Shown piece by piece: positions 32,338-41,753 of a DNA stretch of 64,000 bases. The DNA comes from Streptomyces corallincola (GTDB lineage: Bacteria > Actinomycetota > Actinomycetes > Streptomycetales > Streptomycetaceae), in assembly GCF_019104725.1 (NCBI RefSeq), contig NZ_JAHRXF010000018.1, forward strand, positions 41,066 through 105,065, in the 5' to 3' direction. The first letter of the stretch is position 1; each line of letters starts with the position of its first letter. Below the pieces are notes generated by a model. It made no database searches. It had not been told where the DNA came from and worked only from the letters and a program-made list of their open reading frames with translations. The translations under genes and the position numbers were made by a program.

Positions 32338-33213
32338 TCAGCGCGTCCCGTGGGCGGCCCGGAACTCCCGCACCCACGCGGAGGTGGCCGCGAGCCCGCC
32401 GAACGTGTAGAAGTGCGCCCGCACCCGCCCGTGCCGTGCCGGGTCGTGGCCCGCCTCCAGGGCGCGCAGGAAGCGGTCGGGCCCCGCGGTGCCCATGAGG
32501 TGGGTCAGCGAGAAGCCGTACTTGCGGGCGATGGAGGCGCTGGTGCCGACGCCGAACCGGGTGGCGTACGTCATCAGGCGCCGTACTCCGGCGGGGCCGG
32601 GCACGCCGACGCGGACAGGCAGACGCACGCCACGGGCGCGGACGGCGGCGATCCAGTCGAGGACGGTGTCGGCGTCGAAGCCGAACTGGGTGACGATCTC
32701 GCCGGTGAGGCCCTGGGCGTCGAGCAGGGCGCTCTTGTCGGCGAGGGCCGTCCACAGGGCGTCCTCGGCGATGGCGGGGTGGCCCTCCGGGTAGCCGGTG
32801 ATGCCGACGTGCCGTACGCCGTGCGCGGGCAGCAGTCCGGAGCGGAGCACGGCGAGGGCGTCCTCGTACGGGCCCTCGGGGGTGGCGGGGTCGCCGCCGA
32901 CGACGAGGACGTGCTCGCCGGTGCCGTCGGCGGCCAGGCCGGACAGGAACTCCGCCAGGTCGCGGTGGTGGCCGAGGCGGCGGGCCGAGATGTGCGGTAC
33001 GGGGACCAGCCCGAGGTGTTTGACGGCGCGGGCGGCGGCGAGCCGGGCCGGGGTGTCCTCGCCCGCGAGGAAGGTGATGTTGACGCGGGTGCCGTCCGGT
33101 ATGCCCGGCCGGGCCTCCTCCAGCGCGGCCACGTCCTTGCCGGTCATCTCCAGGGAGAAGCCGTCCAGCAGGGCGGCGGGGGCCGTGGGCGGCGCGGTGA
33201 CGGCGGGGTTCAT
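32338..33213 (-). CDS. methylenetetrahydrofolate reductase family protein
   Basis: Flavin-dependent TIM-barrel protein of 291 residues in the MetF family (about the usual length). Visible blocks include LLDGFSLEMTGKD, RVNITFLAGEDTPA, HISARRLGHHRDLAEFL and VLVVGGDPATPEGPYEDAL, which contains the family GGD turn. It is divergent from typical MetF: the N-terminal FEFFPPK-like strand is FSLEMTGK here. It may therefore be a paralogue acting in folate-linked demethylation rather than the housekeeping enzyme. The ATG at 33213 follows GAGGAG. It is alone between the repair genes and the GH15 gene. Confidence 0.85.
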   Translation of the reverse strand: MNPAVTAPPTAPAALLDGFSLEMTGKDVAALEEARPGIPDGTRVNITFLAGEDTPARLAAARAVKHLGLVPVPHISARRLGHHRDLAEFLSGLAADGTGEHVLVVGGDPATPEGPYEDALAVLRSGLLPAHGVRHVGITGYPEGHPAIAEDALWTALADKSALLDAQGLTGEIVTQFGFDADTVLDWIAAVRARGVRLPVRVGVPGPAGVRRLMTYATRFGVGTSASIARKYGFSLTHLMGTAGPDRFLRALEAGHDPARHGRVRAHFYTFGGLAATSAWVREFRAAHGTR

Positions 33214-33304
33214 CGGGCTCCTCACGGCTCCGGGCCGTGCTGTTCACGGCACCGGGGCCGCCCCGCGTCCGTCGCGGGCGGCCCCGGCCGATGATGCCAC
33301 GGGG

Positions 33305-35287
33305 TCAGCGCGGCCCGTCCCCGGCCCCCGCTCCCCCACCGGCCTCCGGCTCCGGCTCGGGCTCCGGCTGGGGCTCCGAGGGCGGGTTCACGCCGTGGCT
33401 CGCCGGGTGGCGGGTGCCGCCGGTGTCCGGGTGGGCGCGGTCGCGGCCCAGTTCCTCGTCCAGCGCCATCGCGGCCGTGATGAGCGACAGATGGGTGAAC
33501 GCCTGGGGGAAGTTGCCCAGTTGCTCGCCGGAGGGGCCGATCTCCTCGGCGAACAGGCCGACGTGGTTGGCGTAGGTGAGCATCTTGTCGAAGGCGTGCC
33601 GGGCCTGGTGGAGCCGCCCGGTGCGGGCGAGCGCCTCCACGTACAGGAAGCTGCACAGGTTGAAGGTGCCCTCCGAGCCGCGCAGGCCGTCCGGGGACGC
33701 CGCCGGGTCGTACCGGTGGACCAGGCTGTCGCTGACCAGCTCGCGGTCCATCGCGTCCAGGGTGCTGACCCAGTCGGGGTCGTGCGGGGAAAGGAACCCG
33801 ACGCGCGGCATGAGCAGCAGGGACGCGTCCAGCACATCGGTGTCGAAGTGCTGGACGAACGCCTTGCGCCCCTCGTGCCAGCCGCGTTCGGTGATCTGCC
33901 GGAACACCGCGTCGCGGGCCTCGCTCCAGCGGCCGAGGTCGCCGGGGCGGGCGTACCGGGTGGCGGCCCGGATGCCCCGGTCGAAGGCGACCCAGCTCAT
34001 CAGACGGCTGTAGGTGAAGTCCCGGCGCCCGCCCCGGGTCTCCCAGATGCCCTCGTCGGGCCGGTCCCAGTTCCCGGCCAGCCAGTCCAGTACGCCGCTG
34101 AGCGCCCGCCAGCCCCGGATCGCGCCGATGTCGCCGCCGACGGACAGCGCGTCGGACGCCTCGCCGTAGATGTCCAGCTGGAGCTGGTCGGCGGCGGCGT
34201 TGCCCGCGCGCACCGGGCGGGAGCCCCGGTAGCCCTCCAGGTGGGGCAGTTCCTCCTCGGTGAGCCGGGGGTCGCCGTCCACCCGGTACATGATCTGCAA
34301 CGGGTCGCCGGTGGCGGTGCCGCCCGCCTCGACCCGGTCGCGCAGCCAGCGCCGGAACGCGTACGCCTCGCTCTCGAAGCCCAGCTCGACCAGGGCGCGG
34401 ACGGACAGCGAGGCGTCCCGGACCCAGGTGTAGCGGTAGTCCCAGTTCCGTTCGCCGCCGATCTGCTCGGGCAGGCCGGTGGTCAGGGCGGCGACGGGGG
34501 CGCCGCTGGGCGCGTAGGTGAGGACTTTCAGGGTGATGGCGGACCGGTTCACCATGTCCTGCCAGCGGCCCCGGTAGGTGCAGGGACGCAGCCAGTCCAG
34601 CCAGAAGCGGCGGCAGTCCTCGACGGTGTCCGCGATGCCGGGCAGGGTCGGCGCGGGCGGGGCGGGCGCCCCGGACGCCGTGGTGGTGAGGACGAACACG
34701 GCGGCCTCGCCCGCGCTCAGCGTGACGCGGGCGGTGACGTCGTCGTCGCCGTCCGCGCGGAGCCGGACACCGGGGGTGGTCCGCACGTGCAGGTCCAGGT
34801 CCGGCCCCCGGAGGACGGCCGTACGGTCGTCCCCGAGCCTCAGGGTGTGCGGGGCGCGGCCGTAGTCGAAACGGGGGCGGCAGTCGAAGGCGAAGGGCAG
34901 GCTGCCGCGCACCACACGGGCGATCCGGATCAGGGTGTGCCGGTCGGTGGGGTCCGGGCCGTCGAGCGGCGGCATCAGGTCGGCGACCTCCCCGACCCCG
35001 CCGGGCCCCATGAACCGGGTGATCAGCACGGCGGTGTCGGAGAGGTACAGCTGCCGGGCCCGTACGCCGTTGCCGCCGGTGCGGTGCGCCGTGAGGCGGC
35101 AGTGCCCGCCGCGCCGCCGGTCCAGCAGCGCGGCGAACAGACTGGGCGAGTCGAAGCGCGGGGCGCACCACCAGTCCACGGTCCCGGCGGACGACACCAG
35201 GGCCGCGGTCTGGAGGTCGCCCACCATGCCGTGGTCGGCGATGGGCGGGTACGGGCCGGGGTCGGCCGACGGCGGGAGCCGGTCCAC
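33305..35287 (-). CDS. glycoside hydrolase family 15 protein (glucoamylase/trehalase-like)
   Basis: Cytoplasmic (alpha/alpha)6-barrel hydrolase of 660 residues with an N-terminal beta-sandwich (IADHGMVGDLQTAALVSSAG, GTVDWWCAPRFDSPSLFAAL). The catalytic barrel begins at RNWDYRYTWVRDASLSVRAL; the C-terminal region GPSGEQLGNFPQAFTHLSL holds the usual second active-site Glu. Actinobacterial members include trehalases and glucan hydrolases; no signal peptide is present. The last ~30 residues are a Pro/Glu repeat followed by a Gly/Ala tail. The GTG at 35287 is taken as start, 8 bases after the stop of the DUF7144-type membrane gene. Confidence 0.9.
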   Translation of the reverse strand: MDRLPPSADPGPYPPIADHGMVGDLQTAALVSSAGTVDWWCAPRFDSPSLFAALLDRRRGGHCRLTAHRTGGNGVRARQLYLSDTAVLITRFMGPGGVGEVADLMPPLDGPDPTDRHTLIRIARVVRGSLPFAFDCRPRFDYGRAPHTLRLGDDRTAVLRGPDLDLHVRTTPGVRLRADGDDDVTARVTLSAGEAAVFVLTTTASGAPAPPAPTLPGIADTVEDCRRFWLDWLRPCTYRGRWQDMVNRSAITLKVLTYAPSGAPVAALTTGLPEQIGGERNWDYRYTWVRDASLSVRALVELGFESEAYAFRRWLRDRVEAGGTATGDPLQIMYRVDGDPRLTEEELPHLEGYRGSRPVRAGNAAADQLQLDIYGEASDALSVGGDIGAIRGWRALSGVLDWLAGNWDRPDEGIWETRGGRRDFTYSRLMSWVAFDRGIRAATRYARPGDLGRWSEARDAVFRQITERGWHEGRKAFVQHFDTDVLDASLLLMPRVGFLSPHDPDWVSTLDAMDRELVSDSLVHRYDPAASPDGLRGSEGTFNLCSFLYVEALARTGRLHQARHAFDKMLTYANHVGLFAEEIGPSGEQLGNFPQAFTHLSLITAAMALDEELGRDRAHPDTGGTRHPASHGVNPPSEPQPEPEPEPEAGGGAGAGDGPR

Positions 35288-35295
35288 GCGCGGTC

Positions 35296-35733
35296 CTAGG
35301 CGGCGCGGCCGGGGTCGTCCCGGCGCACCACGCACAGGGCCCAGATGATGAACCCGGACAGCGCGATCATCACGACCGACCACACCGGGTAGTACGGCAG
35401 CGAGAGGAAGTTGGCGATGATGACCAGCGCCGCGACGGCCACGCCCGCGACCCGCGCCCACATCGCCGTACCGAACAGCCCGAAGCTGATGACGACGGCG
35501 ACAACGCCGAGGACCAGGTGTATCCAGCCCCAGCTGGTCAGGTCGAACTTGAAGACGTAGTTCGGGGTGGTGACGAAGACGTCGTCCTGGGCGATCGCCA
35601 TGATGCCCCGGAAGATGCTGAGCAGTCCGGCGAGCAGGAGCATGACCCCGGCGAAGGCGGTCAGCCCGAAGGCCCACTGCTGGCGGGCGCTGTGCGCGTG
35701 CGCGCGGGGCTCGGGTGTGGGTGACGCGGTCAT
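35296..35733 (-). CDS. DUF7144-type four-helix membrane protein
   Basis: Protein of 145 residues with four predicted transmembrane helices: ~22-45 (FGLTAFAGVMLLLAGLLSIF), ~70-92, ~96-115 and ~120-138. The segment DDVFVTTPNYVFKFDLTSWG between helices 1 and 2 is the family's most conserved stretch. No function is known. It sits directly upstream of the GH15 gene and downstream of a SHOCT-domain membrane protein on the same strand, a grouping common in Streptomyces. Confidence 0.85.
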   Translation of the reverse strand: MTASPTPEPRAHAHSARQQWAFGLTAFAGVMLLLAGLLSIFRGIMAIAQDDVFVTTPNYVFKFDLTSWGWIHLVLGVVAVVISFGLFGTAMWARVAGVAVAALVIIANFLSLPYYPVWSVVMIALSGFIIWALCVVRRDDPGRAA

Positions 35734-35784
35734 CGGCTGCCTCGTTTCGTTCGGTCGGGTACGGGCTCGGGGTGCCGGGCCGGG

Positions 35785-36285
35785 TCAGTGCGGGGTCGGG
35801 GTGCGCGGGGTGGTACCGGCGCCGGTGGCCCCGGGACCGCCGGGGGCCGCACCGGTGCGCTGCTCCGGGGCGTCGCCGCCGAGCAGCATCTCCTTGGCGC
35901 GGCGGAACTCGTCGTCGGTGATGTCGCCGCGCCGCCGCATCTCGGAGAGCCGCGACAGCTCGTCCACGTTGCTCCCGCCGGACCGGGCGGTGTCCCGGAC
36001 GTACGACTCGAACGCCTTCTGCTGGGCGCGGGCGTGCTCCACCTCGCGCCTGCCCATGCCCTTGCCGCGGGCGATGACGTAGACGAGGACGCCGAGGAAC
36101 GGCAGCACGATGGCGAAGAGGGTCCAGCCGGCCTTGGCCCATCCGCTCATCGAGTCGTCGCGGAAGATGTCCACGATGACGCGGAACAGCAGGACGAACC
36201 ACATGACCCACAGGAAGAACACCAGGATGGTCCAGAAGGCGCTCAGCAGCGGGTAGTCGTACGCGAGGTAGGTCGGGGCGCTCAT
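35785..36285 (-). CDS. SHOCT domain membrane protein
   Basis: Protein of 166 residues with two transmembrane helices (about 12-38 and 50-70; FWTILVFFLWVMWFVLLFRV is the first) resembling the PLDc_N/phospholipase D-nuclease N-terminal membrane region, then a charged linker and a C-terminal SHOCT domain (ELSRLSEMRRRGDITDDEF). SHOCT is a short helical oligomerisation element. It probably acts in membrane-stress or signalling complexes; nothing more can be said. Pro/Gly-rich tail at the end. Confidence 0.85.
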   Translation of the reverse strand: MSAPTYLAYDYPLLSAFWTILVFFLWVMWFVLLFRVIVDIFRDDSMSGWAKAGWTLFAIVLPFLGVLVYVIARGKGMGRREVEHARAQQKAFESYVRDTARSGGSNVDELSRLSEMRRRGDITDDEFRRAKEMLLGGDAPEQRTGAAPGGPGATGAGTTPRTPTPH

Positions 36286-36420
36286 GTCTCTCCTCCGTCC
36301 GGGGGACGTTGTCCCTCCCGGCTCTCAGCGTGCACACGCCCGGCGGGAGCGGCCTCACCCGTGACGGGTGACCCTGGCCCGGGACGGATGTTCAGTCGGC
36401 GGGCTCCGGGGCAGCGGTGA

Positions 36421-36654
36421 TCACCCGGATTCCGGGGGTCGCGGAGGTTCCGGGGGTGGTTCCGGGAGCTGGCGCAGTTCCACCACGCGCAGGCCCAGGG
36501 ACTGGCAGCGCGTCAGCAGGCCGTACAGATGGGCGTCGTCCACGACCGGGCCGTACAGGACGGTCTGGCCGGACATCGTGACGTGGTCCAGCTCGGGGAA
36601 GGCGTGGGCCAGCGTCTCCGACATCAGGCCGTCCACGCGGATCTCGTAGCGCAT
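36421..36654 (-). CDS. small conserved hypothetical protein
   Basis: Protein of 77 residues beginning MRYEIRVDGLMSETLAHAFP and containing VVDDAHLYGLLTRCQSLGLR, a compact alpha/beta pattern, with a Pro/Glu-rich C-terminus. The ATG at 36654 has GGGAG 6 bases upstream, preferred over a start 60 bases earlier. No function recognised. Neighbours are small membrane proteins on the same strand. Confidence 0.7.
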   Translation of the reverse strand: MRYEIRVDGLMSETLAHAFPELDHVTMSGQTVLYGPVVDDAHLYGLLTRCQSLGLRVVELRQLPEPPPEPPRPPESG

Positions 36655-36777
36655 GTGCCGCTCCCGCCGGGGGGTGCTGCGATCCTGCTCCGCGCACGGG
36701 CCCTCCGGCCTCACCCGCTACAGGTGAACCGTGGCGCGGTGCGGGCCGGGCGCTCGGGTGCGGGCCGGTACGGGCGC

Positions 36778-37299
36778 TCAGTGGGTGACGGCGAGCTTGA
36801 AGACGATGATCGCCAGTCCCAGGACGAGGTTGACGGACGCCGAGACGGCCACCAGCCGCCAGGACGCGCCCGCCCGCCACGCCCCGTACGCCGACCAGCC
36901 GACCTGTCCGGCCACGGCGACGGCCACCGAGAGCCACAGGGCGCCGTCCAGGTCGAGACCGAGCAGCGGGCTCACCGCGACGGCGACCGCCGGGGGCACG
37001 GCCGCCTTCACGATCGGCCACTCCTCCCGCGCCACCCGCAGCACGGTCGCCCGGTCGGGGGTGCGCTCCGCGAGCCGGGCGCCGAACAGCTGGGCGTGCA
37101 CGTGCGCCACCCAGAAGACCACCCCGGTGAGCAGCAGCAGGATCACCAGATGCAGGCGCGGGAACTCACCGAGCGACCCGGCCCCGATGACGACGGAGGC
37201 GGCGAGCATCGAGCCGTAGACGGCACCGGTGTAGTCGGCGAGGTGGTCGGCCGGAGTGCGCCCGGTCCGCTCGCGCGGTGTGGCGCCCGCGCGGCTCAC
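36778..37299 (-). CDS. four-helix membrane protein, unknown function
   Basis: Protein of 173 residues with about four hydrophobic helices (LHLVILLLLTGVVFWVAHVH, a segment around AVPPAVAVAVSPLLG, ALWLSVAVAVAGQVGW and ASVNLVLGLAIIVFKLAV). It starts at a GTG that overlaps the stop of the LuxR regulator gene (GTGA), so it is translationally coupled to it and is probably linked to its regulon. No family function known. Confidence 0.8.
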   Translation of the reverse strand: MSRAGATPRERTGRTPADHLADYTGAVYGSMLAASVVIGAGSLGEFPRLHLVILLLLTGVVFWVAHVHAQLFGARLAERTPDRATVLRVAREEWPIVKAAVPPAVAVAVSPLLGLDLDGALWLSVAVAVAGQVGWSAYGAWRAGASWRLVAVSASVNLVLGLAIIVFKLAVTH

Positions 37300-40151
37300 A
37301 GCAGCCCCTGTTCCCGGCCGCGCCGTACCGCGTCGCCCCGCCGGTTGACGCCGAGTTTGCGGTAGACGCTCTTGAGGTGGGTCTTCACCGTGTTCACGGA
37401 GACGTACAGCTCGGCGGCGATCTCCTCGGCGGACAGCAGTTGGGCGAGGCCAAGCAGCACCTCGCGTTCGCGCCCGCTCAGCTCCTCGACGACCGGCGGC
37501 CCGCCCTCCGGCCGACCGCCCACCGGCGGCCGACCGCCGACCCGCGCGGGCGGCGGTGGCCCGGCCGACGGCAGCAGCCAGCCGGTGGCCAGGGCGTGCA
37601 GCGGCGGGCGCCCGAGCAGCCGCCGTACGCCGGGACCGGCCTCCAGGAACGGGCGGCGCAGCCCCTCCCGGCGGGCCTCCGGGAGCGCGCGGGCCAGCAG
37701 CCCGCAGGCGGTCGCCGTGTCCCCCGCCTCCAGCGCCGCCCCGGCCCGGACCAGCGCGACGGCGATCCGGACGCCGGGTGCGGCCCGGCTCCCGGTGTCC
37801 GGTTCCCCGGCCAGGGCGAGGGCCCGCACGGTGTCACCGGCGGCGAGCAGGGCGCGGGCGGCCTCCGCCGCGTGGGCGGGTCCGGCCGCGTACGGTACGT
37901 CGTCCAGCACCTTGACGGCGCTGTCGGGGCGGCCGTCGGCGAGGTGCGCGGCGGACGCCACCAGCGCCCAGTGCACCTCCGCCCACGGGGACGGCGTGTC
38001 GGCGGCCACGGCGGTGCCGACCGCTTCGGCGGCGGCCCGGTGATCTCCCCGCGCGAGCAGCAGCCGGGCGGTGACGAGGGCGCGGCAGGCGGTGGCGGAC
38101 GGGTCGGGGGCGGCGGGTACGGGCGTGCCGTCCAGCAGGGTCCGCGCGCGGGTGAGGTCGGCGCGGTCCACCGCGACGGCGGCCAGCACCAGGCGGGCGA
38201 GCGTGCCGCTCCCCGGCCGGTCGAGCCCGTACCGCTCAGCTTCCGCGAGGGCCGCGGTGGCGGTCCGTTCGGCCTTCGCGGGCCGCCCCTCCAGATGCTC
38301 GATGAGCGCGAGCTGCCCGAGGCAGTCCTGCCGGGGCAGCGCGGTCGCCACCCCGCCGGGCCGTGCCGTCGCCTCGGCGAACGCGGCCCGCGCGTCGGTG
38401 AACCGCCCGGCCCAGGTCCGCGCCGCCCCCACCTGTGCCAGCAGCAGGGCGGACAGCTCGGGGTGCTTGTCGAGCAGCCGGGCGGGCACCTCGCACCGCA
38501 GCTCGCGCGCCGCGGTCACGGCCGCCTCCGCCCGCCCGACCGCCCCGGCCCGCCGCGCGGCCACCGCTTCGAGCAGGGCGTGCCCGAGGAGGAGTTCGGG
38601 GGCGGTGCCGGAAAGCGGGGACGAAAGTGCCGGGGGCGCCGGGGTGGGGGTGAGGCGCGGGACGGCCGGTGCGGCGGAATCCACGGCCGGAGCCGTACCC
38701 GCCGAAGCCGGACCCACCGCGGCGGCCCCGGCACCCACCCCGGCCGGTCCGCCCGGCCCCACCCCCGCGCGTGCCCGGCGCAGCTGGGCCAGGCCGCGTG
38801 CCGGATCGGGCCCGGCCAGGTCGCGTGCGGCGCGGACGAGGTCGGGTGCCGGACCTCGGGTGTCCGGGCCCAACGGGGCGAACAGCGCGGCGAGTTCACC
38901 GGCGCGGGGCGCGGTGAAGAACTGCCCGAGAGCGAGGTCGGAGACGAGAGCGGCGGCGGTGAAGTGCCAGTCCCGGGCGGCGGCTCCGTGGACGAGTGCC
39001 TCGGGTACGGCGTCGGCGGCCCCCAGCCAGTGGGCGGCACGGCGGTGCAGCTCCGGTTCGAGACCGGGGTGCCGGGCGCGCAGATGGGCGCGGAGGATCT
39101 CCCCGAACAGCGGGTGCAGCCGGTACCAGGAGTGTCCGAGGTCCTCCACGAAGGCGTTCTCCCGGTGCAGCGCGGCCAGCGCCGGTTCGAGTCCGGCGCG
39201 TCCGGTGAGCGCCTCGGCCAGCTCAGGCCGGAACCGGTCCAGGACGCTCACCCGGAGCAGCAGTTCCTGGGTGCGGGCGGGCTGCCGGGTCAGTACCTCG
39301 GCGAGCAGGAAGTCCGCGACGGTGCTGCGCCCGGCCTCGAACTCCCGCAGGTATGCCACCGGGTCGGCGCTCTCCCCGGCGGCCATCGCGCACAGCCGCA
39401 CCCCGGCGGCCCAGCCACGGGTACGGGCGACCAGCCCGCGAACCGCGTCGTCCGGCAGGTGGAGCCCGTGCAGCGCGAGCAGTCCGGCGGCCTCCTCGGG
39501 GGTGAGGGCGAGGTCGGCGTCCCGTATCTCGGTCATGGCGTCGGCGGCGCGGTACCGGTGCAGCGGGAGGAGCGGTTCGGTGCGGGTGACGAGGACCAGC
39601 CGCAGGCCGGGCCCGGAGTGGTGCAGTACGAACTCCAGCTGGTCGGCGACCTGGCGGGCGGTCTGCCGGTCGAAGTCGTCCAGCACGAGGACGGCGGGCC
39701 GGTCCCGGCCGCTGAGCCCGTCGGCGAGGCGGGCCAGCAGCCCGTGGTCCACGCGTCCGGCGTCGGCGGGGCGGCCGACGCCGGGGGGCGGTTCGACCCC
39801 GGCGGTGCGCAGCGCGTGCAGGACGGACGCCCAGAACATCCCGGCGCCCTGCCCGGCGGCCTCGCCGGTGTACCAGGCGACCGGCTGCCCGAGCCGCGCC
39901 GCCCAGTCCGCGACCAGCAGGGTCTTGCCCGCGCCCGCGGGGCCATTGACCATCGTCAGCGGGGTGTCCAGGGCGCGGTCGAGGCGCTGGGTGAGGCGCG
40001 GGCGGTGCAGGAAGGTGGCGGGTCGGGCGGGTGGCGCGAACCGGGTGTGCAGGAACGGCTCCCCGAGGGGGTCGGTGCGGGGGGTGTCCGGTTCCCGTGT
40101 CCCGGTGTCGTCTCCCGGTTCGCGTGTGCTGTCGGCGTCCCTCGTGGCCAC
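37296..40151 (-). CDS. large ATP-binding LuxR family regulator (LAL/MalT type)
   Basis: Transcription activator of 951 residues. The N-terminal STAND-type ATPase has Walker A GPAGAGKT (70-77) and Walker B PAVLVLDDFDRQ (~150-162), followed by winged-helix and TPR-like helical repeats rich in Ala/Arg to ~880, and a C-terminal LuxR helix-turn-helix (LSGREREVLLGLAQLLSAEE with SVNTVKTHLKSVYRKLGVNR). MalT-type proteins switch on genes when a small ligand and ATP bind. The stretch around residues 470-540 is a low-complexity Pro/Ala/Gly linker. It is coupled to a four-helix membrane gene; the ligand is unknown. Confidence 0.93.
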   Translation of the reverse strand: MATRDADSTREPGDDTGTREPDTPRTDPLGEPFLHTRFAPPARPATFLHRPRLTQRLDRALDTPLTMVNGPAGAGKTLLVADWAARLGQPVAWYTGEAAGQGAGMFWASVLHALRTAGVEPPPGVGRPADAGRVDHGLLARLADGLSGRDRPAVLVLDDFDRQTARQVADQLEFVLHHSGPGLRLVLVTRTEPLLPLHRYRAADAMTEIRDADLALTPEEAAGLLALHGLHLPDDAVRGLVARTRGWAAGVRLCAMAAGESADPVAYLREFEAGRSTVADFLLAEVLTRQPARTQELLLRVSVLDRFRPELAEALTGRAGLEPALAALHRENAFVEDLGHSWYRLHPLFGEILRAHLRARHPGLEPELHRRAAHWLGAADAVPEALVHGAAARDWHFTAAALVSDLALGQFFTAPRAGELAALFAPLGPDTRGPAPDLVRAARDLAGPDPARGLAQLRRARAGVGPGGPAGVGAGAAAVGPASAGTAPAVDSAAPAVPRLTPTPAPPALSSPLSGTAPELLLGHALLEAVAARRAGAVGRAEAAVTAARELRCEVPARLLDKHPELSALLLAQVGAARTWAGRFTDARAAFAEATARPGGVATALPRQDCLGQLALIEHLEGRPAKAERTATAALAEAERYGLDRPGSGTLARLVLAAVAVDRADLTRARTLLDGTPVPAAPDPSATACRALVTARLLLARGDHRAAAEAVGTAVAADTPSPWAEVHWALVASAAHLADGRPDSAVKVLDDVPYAAGPAHAAEAARALLAAGDTVRALALAGEPDTGSRAAPGVRIAVALVRAGAALEAGDTATACGLLARALPEARREGLRRPFLEAGPGVRRLLGRPPLHALATGWLLPSAGPPPPARVGGRPPVGGRPEGGPPVVEELSGREREVLLGLAQLLSAEEIAAELYVSVNTVKTHLKSVYRKLGVNRRGDAVRRGREQGLL

Positions 40152-40319
40152 TGGTCACCACCACGGTTCGTGAGGCTGTGTCCGGCGTCCGCCGTCCGTC
40201 CGGGGCGGCGTTCCACCTGATCAGAATCGCAGGGTTCGGGTCGGCGCGCAGGTCGCGGGGGTGCGGGCCGGGCAGGGGGCGGGCACGGCCGGAGCAGGGG
40301 GGCGGCCCTGGGGCGCGGC

Positions 40320-41600
40320 TCAGTGCCGTACGGGTGCGGCGGGCCGGTCCCGTTCCACGCGCCCGCCCGCCGCGAGCAGCGCGATCACCACGAGGGCGGC
40401 GAGCAGAACGCCCACGAGCAGCAGCACGGTCGGCGCGGTCGGGTGGTTCCAGAAGGCGAAGACGCAGGCGACGACCAGCAGCACGGCCACGGTCAGCGGG
40501 CGCCGCCACGCCAGCGTCCAGGTGCCCGCGGGCCCGGTGCGGACATGGTGCCGCGCGGCCCAGCGGGCGGCGGTGTCGGCCCCGCGCTCGGAGGCGCCCC
40601 GCACGGCGACGGGCAGCCGCCCGGGCCCGGTGAAGTAGGCGCCCAGCGCGATCACCACCCCGAGCACGACCGCCGTCACCAGCGCGGCCCTGAGAAAGCG
40701 CAGCAGGGTGTCGAGCACGGCCGCGACGGCCGCCTTGGACTGCACCTGCGGCGGCAGATGGTCCAGCAGGTGGTGCCGTACGACGACCAGCGCGACGGCG
40801 ACCACCAGCGAGGCGAGGGCCGCGCCCAGGGCGGTGCGGGCGAGGGCGCGCCGTCTGCCGCGTGCCAGGAACACCCCGGCGGCGCCGAGCAGGACGACGA
40901 GGACGGGCATCCAGTTGCCGACCACGTTCAGCAGGTGGGCGCCCTTCCTGACCTCGGCGAACTGGTCGGAGTGGAACAGCGTGAACTGTTTGTCGATGTC
41001 CGGGATGTTCTTGGCCGGGGTGAGCCCCGCATCGACGAGTTCGGTGCGGGCCTTGTCCACGACCGTGCCGAGGTCGAGGGAGATCGTGCCGTCGTCGATG
41101 TCCAGCGCGCCCCGGCCCTCGCCGGTGAGGGCGCGGACGACGGCCTGGTGGGCGACCCGGTTGGCGCCCCGCCAGGTGGTGGCGAAGGCGTCGCTGTCCA
41201 CGACCTTGGTGGCGATTTTGGTGACCGCCGTGTCCACGGCCGTGTCGATCTGCGGCCCGAGTCCCCGTACGGCGTTCGCGGCGCGCGGCGGCAGGCCGAG
41301 CGACTGGAGCCAGGACGCGAAGTCCCCGGCCACGGCGGGCCCGTCCACCTGGTCGCCGACGGCCTCGGTGACGCGGTGCACGACGGCCTGTTCGACGGCC
41401 GGGTCGGTGGCGAGCGGGGCGACGGTGGCGACGTACCGGTCGGTGTCGAGGACGATGTCGTGCACCCAGACCGCGAGCAGCGCCACCGGGACGAGCACAC
41501 AGGTCAGCACGGTCAGCACGGCGGAGGCGGTGGCGCGCGCGACCCGTCCCGCGCGGCGGCCCGCGCGGGACGGGGAGGTCGGTTCGGGCGGCGCGGTCAC
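40320..41600 (-). CDS. integral membrane protein of unknown function
   Basis: Protein of 426 residues: a cytoplasmic Arg-rich N-terminus, a first helix at ~28-48 (AVLTVLTCVLVPVALLAVWV), a long extracytoplasmic domain of ~190 residues (ATVAPLATDPAVEQAVVHRV, then a region of paired helices around VDTAVTKIATKVVDSDAF) and five or more helices in the C-terminal half. The layout is common among Streptomyces membrane proteins of unknown role. It is separated from the LuxR gene by 168 bases and from the BrkB gene by a strong terminator. Confidence 0.85.
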   Translation of the reverse strand: MTAPPEPTSPSRAGRRAGRVARATASAVLTVLTCVLVPVALLAVWVHDIVLDTDRYVATVAPLATDPAVEQAVVHRVTEAVGDQVDGPAVAGDFASWLQSLGLPPRAANAVRGLGPQIDTAVDTAVTKIATKVVDSDAFATTWRGANRVAHQAVVRALTGEGRGALDIDDGTISLDLGTVVDKARTELVDAGLTPAKNIPDIDKQFTLFHSDQFAEVRKGAHLLNVVGNWMPVLVVLLGAAGVFLARGRRRALARTALGAALASLVVAVALVVVRHHLLDHLPPQVQSKAAVAAVLDTLLRFLRAALVTAVVLGVVIALGAYFTGPGRLPVAVRGASERGADTAARWAARHHVRTGPAGTWTLAWRRPLTVAVLLVVACVFAFWNHPTAPTVLLLVGVLLAALVVIALLAAGGRVERDRPAAPVRH

Positions 41601-41697
41601 GGGGCCTCCGGCGCGGGGCGGGCGGATCTGCTGGGGACCTCCCCATTGCGTCAGCCACCGGCGGGTGCCGCGCGCTGGACGGTCCGAACGGACGAGG

Positions 41698-41739
41698 CTC
41701 CCCTCCGCCCCGTGCCGGGCGTCGCGGGGCGGAGGGGAG
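41698..41739 (-). terminator. strong hairpin after the BrkB/YihY gene
   Basis: Perfect 15-bp stem CTCCCCTCCGCCCCG/CGGGGCGGAGGGGAG with a 12-base loop, 14 bases past the BrkB stop on the minus strand. It probably ends the transcript that begins at the stressosome genes. Confidence 0.8.
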
Positions 41740-41753
41740 TGTGAGGGCAGGCC

